From positions 124,001 to 188,000 of the forward strand of contig NZ_BDCU01000017.1 of assembly GCF_001618425.1 (NCBI RefSeq): DNA of 64,000 nucleotides, written 5' to 3'. The stretch is from Nocardia fusca NBRC 14340. GTDB taxonomy: Bacteria; Actinomycetota; Actinomycetes; Mycobacteriales; Mycobacteriaceae. Below, one piece after another: positions 61,364-64,000 of the stretch (position 1 is its first letter; each line of letters begins with the position of its first letter). The notes beneath the pieces were generated by a model. The model saw only the letters and a program-made list of their open reading frames with translations, was not told where the DNA came from and did not search any database. A program made the translations under genes and the position numbers.

Positions 61364-62077
61364 TCAGTACAAGGTCGCGATCTCCTGGTCGGTGAGCACG
61401 ATCGGAGCGACATAGTCCTTGGCCCGGGTCAACGTCACCGCGCGGTACAGCGGCCGCTGCGGAAGCGGCGCGTCGCGCGCCTCGGCGCGTAGCTGGTGGA
61501 CGAGTAGATCCGCCACCCCGAGCGCCGCGGGAAGGTCACTGCGCACCAGGGCGTCCGCCAGCCGCCGCAGCCCCAGCAGATGCAGCTCCCGGCCGCTCCC
61601 CGCGTCGGTATACATGGCCAGCGGCACAACCTGCCGGTCGGGACCGGCGGTCAGCCGCAGCACCAGGCGGCTGAGCCGGCCGGGGTACACCAGCAGCTCG
61701 ACGCCGGTCACGGCCGCGATATCGAGGGACCGGGTGCCGAGCAGGGTGCGCGCGTTGATCGAGGTCCCGCGTAGCCACAGCCGGCGCCGCGGTACCGCCA
61801 GTGCGTAGCCCACGGCCGGTACGGCCACCACCAGTGCCGCCACCAGCCCCACCAGCGGGCCGAACAGGAATCCGGCGATCACACCGACCACGAGCGCGAG
61901 CGCGAGGGCGATCGACGCCAGGCGTCGCAGCACCGGCCCATAGATCTCCGGGGCGACCAGATCCAGCCCGATTCGCTGGGCGTCGTCGGGCAGAGGTGCA
62001 TCGGTCACGGCGGGCGCATTTCGGTCCGAGGGAATGGTCGCACCGGACAGTACTACGACACGTGGCACAGCGCGCAT
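61364..62077 (-). CDS. Membrane protein with a paired-helix anchor and PH-like domain
   Basis: A 237-residue protein of unknown function. After ~50 residues comes a hydrophobic pair: LASIALALALVVGVIAGFLF and LVGLVAALVVAVPAVGYALA (about residues 55-98). The rest is cytoplasmic or exported with a PH-like pattern (RRRLWLRGTSINARTLLGTR, AAVTGVELLVYPGRLSRLVL, ELHLLGLRRLADAL). The ATG at 62077 is decided by GAGGAG 7 nt upstream; a GTG at 62008 is the next option. Convergent with korB and 32 bp downstream of hisS. Confidence 0.78.
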   Translation of the reverse strand: MRAVPRVVVLSGATIPSDRNAPAVTDAPLPDDAQRIGLDLVAPEIYGPVLRRLASIALALALVVGVIAGFLFGPLVGLVAALVVAVPAVGYALAVPRRRLWLRGTSINARTLLGTRSLDIAAVTGVELLVYPGRLSRLVLRLTAGPDRQVVPLAMYTDAGSGRELHLLGLRRLADALVRSDLPAALGVADLLVHQLRAEARDAPLPQRPLYRAVTLTRAKDYVAPIVLTDQEIATLY

Positions 62078-62109
62078 TTCGCGACTCCTCGGCCCCACGG
62101 CCGAGGCGA

Positions 62110-63372
62110 CTACTGCGCGGCCAGCGTGGCGACGATCTCGTCGAGCGGGATCTGCCGCTGATCCCCGGACTGCATATCCTTCAGCCCGATGGTCCCCTCG
62201 GCCAGATCGCGATCGCCCAGGATCAGCGTGGACCGCGCGCCCGATCGGTCCGCGGCCTTCATGGCGCCCTTCACCCCGCGGCCCCCGTAGGCCAGATCCA
62301 CCCGGACCCCCGCCGCGCGCAGTTCACCGGCCAGCACCACCATGCGCTGTTTGGCGGCCTCGCCGAGTGGGACACCGAATACCTCGCAGCGGGCCGGGTC
62401 GCCCGCCGTGACGCCTTCGGCGGCCAGCGCCAGAACCGTGCGGTCGACTCCGAGACCGAACCCGATCCCGGACAGGGCCTGCCCGCCCAGCTCGGCCATG
62501 AGTCCGTCGTAGCGGCCGCCGCCGCCGATCCCGGACTGGGCCCCCAATCCATCGTGCACGAACTCGAAGGTCGTCTTCGTGTAGTAGTCCAGCCCGCGCA
62601 CCATGCGCGGATTCAGGACATACGGAACGCCGAGCGCGTCGAGATGCGCGAGGACCTGGTCGAAGTGGGTTTTCGCGGATTCGGACAGGTGATCGATCAT
62701 CAGCGGCGCCGTCGCGGTCATCTCCCGCACCTCGGGCCGCTTGTCGTCGAGCACGCGCAGCGGGTTGATCTCGGCCCGCCGCCGGGTCTCGGCGTCCAGG
62801 TCCAACCCGAACAGGAACTCCTGTAGCCGCTCGCGGTACTGCGGGCGGCAGGTCTCGTCACCGAGCGAGGTGATCTCCAACCGGAACCCGGTCAGGCCCA
62901 GGCTCCGGAATCCGGCATCGGCGACCGCGATGACCTCGGCGTCCAGCGCGGGATCGTCGACGCCGATGGCCTCCACGCCGACCTGCTGCAACTGCCGGTA
63001 CCGGCCCTTCTGCGGCCGCTCGTAGCGGAAGAAGGGGCCGGCGTAGCTCAGCTTGACCGGCAGCTGGCCGCGGTCGAGGCCGTGCTCGATCACCGCACGC
63101 ATCACCCCGGCGGTGCCCTCGGGGCGGAGGGTGACACTGCGCTCGCTGCGATCGGAGAAGGTGAACATCTCCTTGCTCACCACATCGGTGGACTCACCGA
63201 CACCGCGGGCGAACAGCTCGGTGTCCTCGAAGACCGGCAGCTCGATATGCCCGTACCCGGCGAGTCGGGCGGCACGGAGCAGACCGTCGCGTACCGCGAC
63301 GAACTCGGCCGAACCGGGCGGAACGTAATCCGGCACCCCCTTCGGGGCGGAGAAGCTGCTGGTCTTGGTCAC
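62110..63372 (-). CDS. hisS: Histidine-tRNA ligase
   Basis: A 420-residue class II synthetase. Motif 1-2 region: [33 protein letters not shown] and [20 protein letters not shown]; the His-specific loops are [14 protein letters not shown] and [11 protein letters not shown], and motif 3 is [15 protein letters not shown]. The C-terminal anticodon domain starts near residue 325. The GTG at 63372 ([12 protein letters not shown]) fits the family; the frame is open to 63657. ppiB is divergent, as the next gene. Confidence 0.96.
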   Translation of the reverse strand: MTKTSSFSAPKGVPDYVPPGSAEFVAVRDGLLRAARLAGYGHIELPVFEDTELFARGVGESTDVVSKEMFTFSDRSERSVTLRPEGTAGVMRAVIEHGLDRGQLPVKLSYAGPFFRYERPQKGRYRQLQQVGVEAIGVDDPALDAEVIAVADAGFRSLGLTGFRLEITSLGDETCRPQYRERLQEFLFGLDLDAETRRRAEINPLRVLDDKRPEVREMTATAPLMIDHLSESAKTHFDQVLAHLDALGVPYVLNPRMVRGLDYYTKTTFEFVHDGLGAQSGIGGGGRYDGLMAELGGQALSGIGFGLGVDRTVLALAAEGVTAGDPARCEVFGVPLGEAAKQRMVVLAGELRAAGVRVDLAYGGRGVKGAMKAADRSGARSTLILGDRDLAEGTIGLKDMQSGDQRQIPLDEIVATLAAQ

Positions 63373-63564
63373 GGTGAACCAGTTTCCCCCACCCGCCCCG
63401 GTCGAGTCCAACCGGTTCCGCCGTACCCGGGCTCCGAGGCGGCCGGTCCGGTCGATATCCGGGTGTCGGGCGCCGGAGATGGCAGACTCTAGTGCCGGAA
63501 GCAACAGACCAGCCGCGACCGGCCGGGCCTGCCGGCCCGGCCGCCGCACGGGAGGAACGTGGTA

Positions 63565-64000
63565 GTGCCCAGCAACGAACAACGCCGAGCGGCGGCGAAA
63601 CGCAAGCTGGAACGACAGCTCGCCAACCGGGCCGAACGCGCGCGTAAGCGTAAACAACTGACCATCGCCGGATCGGCGCTCGGGGTCGTCGTGGTGATCG
63701 CCGCGGTGACCGGGGTGTACTTTCTGACCCGCGGCGGCGAGAGCGCCGATACGGCCTCCAATGCCTCGCAGACACCGGACGCCTCGCTGTCCAGCACGCC
63801 GGGCGCGGCCCCGCCCCCGCCCGCGGCCGCCAAACCGGCCAGCGTGAACTGCTCCTACCGGGACAGCGCGGAACCGGCGTCCAAGCCGGTGCAGAAGCCC
63901 CGTGCGGAGGGTATCCAGACCGGGGACGGCAACTCCTCGCTGAGCATCAGTGTGGACAGCAATCAGGGTCCGCTGGGTCTGACGCTGAACAATGCCGAGT
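63565..64000 (+). CDS. ppiB: Peptidyl-prolyl cis-trans isomerase, cyclophilin type (N-terminal part)
   Basis: The first 145 codons of a membrane-anchored cyclophilin; it runs off the right edge. It begins [19 protein letters not shown], very like M. tuberculosis PpiB (Rv2582), with a basic cytoplasmic segment, a transmembrane helix ([20 protein letters not shown]), a Ser/Thr/Pro linker, and the start of the cyclophilin barrel ([20 protein letters not shown]). The GTG at 63565 is 9 nt behind GGAGG; a GTG at 63559 is too close. Cyclophilins speed proline isomerisation in folding of exported proteins. Confidence 0.9.
   Translation, partial: MPSNEQRRAAAKRKLERQLANRAERARKRKQLTIAGSALGVVVVIAAVTGVYFLTRGGESADTASNASQTPDASLSSTPGAAPPPPAAAKPASVNCSYRDSAEPASKPVQKPRAEGIQTGDGNSSLSISVDSNQGPLGLTLNNAE

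Overview
The window is high-GC actinobacterial DNA with densely packed genes, many GTG starts, stop/start overlaps of the ATGA, GTGA and TGATG type, and strong GC at third codon positions. Gene content and order match Mycobacteriales. One block (pyrR-pyrB-pyrC-carA-carB-pyrF, mihF-gmk-rpoZ-coaBC-metK-priA, def-fmt-rsmB) corresponds to the M. tuberculosis Rv1379-Rv1407 area. A second block (nusB-efp-pepQ, aroC-aroK-aroB, aroE-mltG-ruvX-alaS, rarA, aspS, a radical SAM gene, hisS, ppiB) corresponds to Rv2533-Rv2582. Actinobacterial signatures include mIHF, a helicase-dead PriA, the OMP decarboxylase type, and SOS boxes of the TCGAAC-N4-GTTCGA type. The family Nocardiaceae, most likely Nocardia, is the best guess; that is inference, not proof.

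Layout. 1-2439: the tail of a SigF/SigB-family sigma factor and a molybdopterin oxidoreductase. 2491-8605 (minus): a YjbR-like protein, def-fmt-rsmB, a secreted lipase and a PadR regulator. 8944-25273 (minus): priA, metK, coaBC, rpoZ, gmk and mihF; then, past a 732-bp gap, the complete pyrimidine cluster pyrR-pyrB-pyrC-membrane protein-carA-carB-pyrF. A PyrR-binding-like RNA sequence lies just before pyrR. 25470-34041: an accessory stretch with three TetR regulators, each beside visible operator repeats, an F420-type oxidoreductase, an alpha/beta hydrolase, a candidate 48-residue peptide, a fused serine hydrolase, an SOS-boxed AlkB, a quinone-oxidoreductase-like enzyme, a GXWXG protein and a YciI protein. 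34043-47985: nusB-efp-pepQ (minus), a prepilin peptidase and aroC-aroK-aroB (plus), then aroE-mltG-ruvX-alaS-rarA (minus). 47986-48562: a gene-free region with two related long palindromes. 48563-64000: a phosphotransferase-like protein, a membrane protein, aspS, a zinc metallopeptidase, a two-gene module resembling type VII secretion substrates, an epimerase behind two KstR-type boxes, an SOS-boxed radical SAM gene, the 2-oxoacid:ferredoxin oxidoreductase pair korA-korB, a membrane protein, hisS, and the start of ppiB.

How the genes work together. The pyr cluster makes UMP from bicarbonate, glutamine and aspartate (carAB, pyrB, pyrC, pyrF); dihydroorotate dehydrogenase and pyrE are not in the window. 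PyrR probably controls the cluster through the leader RNA. The aro genes supply four of the seven shikimate-pathway steps. def and fmt process the initiator methionine. SAM from metK feeds rsmB. Two genes (alkB and the radical SAM protein) carry SOS boxes. The accessory TetR systems look like self-contained ligand-responsive switches.

The most interesting non-standard signals are the two related palindromic elements (48151-48529), the tandem KstR-type boxes before the epimerase, the four-copy 7-mer repeat at 11-12 bp period (30683-30723), the orphan type VII-like pair (53842-55772), and long low-complexity additions to core enzymes (RsmB, PriA, AroK, PadR). No tRNA, rRNA, CRISPR array, insertion sequence or prophage was recognised.
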